Shown one piece after another: positions 62,731 to 64,000 of a DNA stretch of 64,000 nucleotides (its first letter is position 1; every line of letters starts with the position of its first letter). The notes under the pieces were generated by a model. The model was not told where the DNA came from, made no database searches, and saw only the letters and a program-made list of their open reading frames with translations. Made by a program: the position numbers and the translations under genes. The DNA is from Deltaproteobacteria bacterium (GTDB lineage: Bacteria > Myxococcota_A > Polyangia > JAAYKL01). The DNA lies in NCBI GenBank assembly GCA_016935665.1, contig JAFGQN010000223.1:1-64000 (forward strand). The letters run 5' to 3'.

Positions 62731-63131
62731 TTTGAACGTTCCCGTTTTCGCAATTCGTCGCAGACACGTTGAACAAACGCCTCATCATTCCAGGGCTTGG
62801 GAACAAAAAAGAAATGCCGACCCTTTTGCAGTTTTTTCATGGACGCCTGCAAAGCGCCGGAGTCTGCATAGCCCGAAATCAGGACACAAATTGTCTTTGG
62901 AAATCGTCGCTGCACCTCCAACAGCACATCAATCCCTGACAGGTCAGGCATTCGATAATCGGATATCACTACCCCTGGGGTGGTGCTGTCCAGCAATGAG
63001 ACGGCTTCTGTTCCGGAGCCGGCCACAGTGACAGTAAAACCAGCGCGTCGAAAGAGACGTCGCAATGAAGACGCAACGGGCGGATCATCATCAACAACCA
63101 ATAGCGGAACATTATTTGGCGTACTTGTCAT
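62727..63131 (-). CDS. Single-domain response regulator
   Basis: 134 aa receiver only, with VVDDDPP at the acid pocket, phospho-acceptor Asp in VISDYRMPDLSG, ISGYAD and the Lys in VPKPWND. There is no output domain, so it is a CheY-like relay for the kinase whose gene it overlaps; with that kinase it forms a two-gene operon in the less usual order regulator-kinase. Confidence 0.92.
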   Translation of the reverse strand: MTSTPNNVPLLVVDDDPPVASSLRRLFRRAGFTVTVAGSGTEAVSLLDSTTPGVVISDYRMPDLSGIDVLLEVQRRFPKTICVLISGYADSGALQASMKKLQKGRHFFFVPKPWNDEAFVQRVCDELRKRERSK

Positions 63132-63234
63132 AACTCGTATTCGTACTCAATCACCGGGTGAAAAAAGTCCAATCATAAAGTGTACTAAATGCCATAACTC
63201 AATTCAGCAATTAAATCCATACCGCAGGAGAAAA

Positions 63235-63306
63235 ATGACCTTATTGGAAAATCAGGGGAATATAGTCGGTCGGCATTGGCAGGCCGACTCATCCCTTCGT
63301 TTTTAG
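63235..63306 (+). CDS. Possible 23-codon small gene
   Basis: An ATG four bases after a perfect AGGAG opens a frame of 23 codons ending at TAG (63304-63306). An inverted repeat AGTCGG/CCGACT lies within it. It is on the opposite strand to both neighbours. No homolog is recognised, so chance is quite possible. Confidence 0.25.
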   Translation: MTLLENQGNIVGRHWQADSSLRF

Positions 63307-63351
63307 ACAGTTTTGCGGAGTATGAATCAGAAGAAGAAATCAGAGGACGAA

Positions 63352-64000
63352 TTACACCAGCGCCAAAAGAACACCGGCGGCAACCGCGGAACCAATCACA
63401 CCGGACACATTCGGCCCCATGGCGTGCATGAGCAGAAAGTTCTGCGGATTGTTATCCAGCCCCACTTTATTGGCCACACGTGCGGCCATGGGAACGGCGG
63501 ACACACCGGCGGCACCAATCAGCGGGTTGATGGGCTGCTTGGACACTTTGTTCATCAGTTTGGCCAGCAGTACACCAGCGGCAGTCCCAATGGAAAAGGC
63601 CACGGCACCCAGAAGCAAAATACCCAGCGTTTCTGCAGAAAGGAACTTATCGGCAGACAGCTTGGAACCCACGGAGAGACCCAGCAAAATGGTAACGATG
63701 TTAATCATCGCGTTTTGAATGGTGTCACTCAAACGATCGACCACTCCCGACTCTTTGGCCAGGTTGCCAAACATGAGACAACCAATCAGCGGTGTCGCAT
63801 CGGGGAGCAAAAGAATGCAGAGGAACAAAACGATAAGCGGGAAAGCGATTTTTTCCAGCTTTCCAACGTGACGCAACTGGTCCATCTTAATCATGCGTTC
63901 CGCTTTGGTGGTGAACAGATTCATAATGGGGGGCTGAATAATGGGAACCAGCGCCATGTATGAATAAGCCGCCACCGCAATAGCGCCCAGCAGACGGGGA
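63352..64000 (-). CDS. oadB: Na+-translocating decarboxylase beta subunit (partial, cut at edge)
   Basis: The last 216 codons are visible and the 5' end is beyond the window. The visible part is hydrophobic and begins [24 protein letters not shown], continuing to [23 protein letters not shown], which is characteristic of the OadB/GcdB/MmdB beta subunit that pumps Na+ as an enzyme-bound carboxybiotin is decarboxylated. Later helices ([61 protein letters not shown]) also fit. Which substrate (oxaloacetate, glutaconyl-CoA, methylmalonyl-CoA) cannot be told without the other subunits. It would need biotin, which the bioFD genes supply. Confidence 0.9.
   Translation of the reverse strand, partial: PRLLGAIAVAAYSYMALVPIIQPPIMNLFTTKAERMIKMDQLRHVGKLEKIAFPLIVLFLCILLLPDATPLIGCLMFGNLAKESGVVDRLSDTIQNAMINIVTILLGLSVGSKLSADKFLSAETLGILLLGAVAFSIGTAAGVLLAKLMNKVSKQPINPLIGAAGVSAVPMAARVANKVGLDNNPQNFLLMHAMGPNVSGVIGSAVAAGVLLALV

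Overview
The window looks like a chromosome segment of a free-living, probably anaerobic or microaerophilic Gram-negative bacterium from the Myxococcota / former Deltaproteobacteria. Signs pointing there are: many lipobox-bearing Cys-rich surface lipoproteins, including Myxococcus-type disulfide repeats (DGN-x-DGDGC-x-x-x-C); paired Ser/Thr kinases with C-terminal membrane anchors and a PP2C phosphatase; Asp/Ser-rich linkers; and long outer-membrane proteins. Ferrous-iron uptake (Feo), a 2-hydroxyacyl-CoA dehydratase-type activase, a Geobacter-type multiheme lipoprotein, a bacteriohemerythrin and a sodium-pumping decarboxylase subunit suggest low-oxygen life. This is inference from gene content; no rRNA or tRNA is present to place the organism.

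Layout. 0-3.3 kb: tandem repeats at the edge, then feoB overlapped by a DtxR-FeoA fusion regulator. 3.5-8.6 kb: gpmI, a small pair whose second gene resembles the type III export stator protein SctL/FliH, a membrane-anchored HExxH peptidase and a radical SAM protein. 8.6-13.3 kb: lipoproteins, a six-heme lipoprotein with a Gly-Asp-Ser linker, a zinc-ribbon protein, a hemerythrin, and bioF-bioD. 13.5-20.3 kb: a lipoprotein, PP2C and Ser/Thr kinase cluster, then an RseP-type protease with three PDZ-like segments, a beta-barrel protein and a KSEGQT-repeat protein. 20.9-24.9 kb: ilvBN on the minus strand, and a MATE efflux gene on the plus strand preceded by a structured leader ending in a strong intrinsic terminator. 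24.9-29.2 kb: small Cys proteins, a PNPOx-like protein and an outer-membrane protein plus lipoprotein pair.

29.6-36.5 kb: an activase split into 493-aa and roughly 1100-aa polypeptides, coupled to an MBL-fold hydrolase, next to an FMN-dependent FabK/nitronate monooxygenase-like enzyme. 36.5-38.6 kb: a HEAT-repeat protein, a small exported protein, and the wreck of an amino-acid permease-UspA fusion gene. 38.6-47.7 kb: three consecutive Cys-rich lipoprotein genes, including a fibro-slime protein and a protein of about 1570 aa. 47.9-52.4 kb: a RelA/SpoT-TPR protein, an unrecognised gene overlapping ruvB, and ruvAB. 52.6-58.3 kb: a ClpA/ClpC-like unfoldase translationally coupled to a Ser/Thr kinase, and an exported HEAT-like protein. 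58.5-63.1 kb: a soluble hybrid histidine kinase with a LacI-type sensor domain, and a membrane histidine kinase with its single-domain response regulator. The right edge cuts an oadB/gcdB-type gene.

The item I rate most worth following is the MATE leader (23338-23460). It combines nested stems, an 8-bp segment able to pair with the 5' arm of a 13-bp terminator, and a ribosome-binding site followed by a two-codon reading frame. Together these read as an undescribed riboswitch or attenuator. Other candidates are the degenerate first AAA+ ring of the Clp protein fused in operon with a kinase, the orphan SctL-like pair, and the LacI-sensor hybrid kinase.
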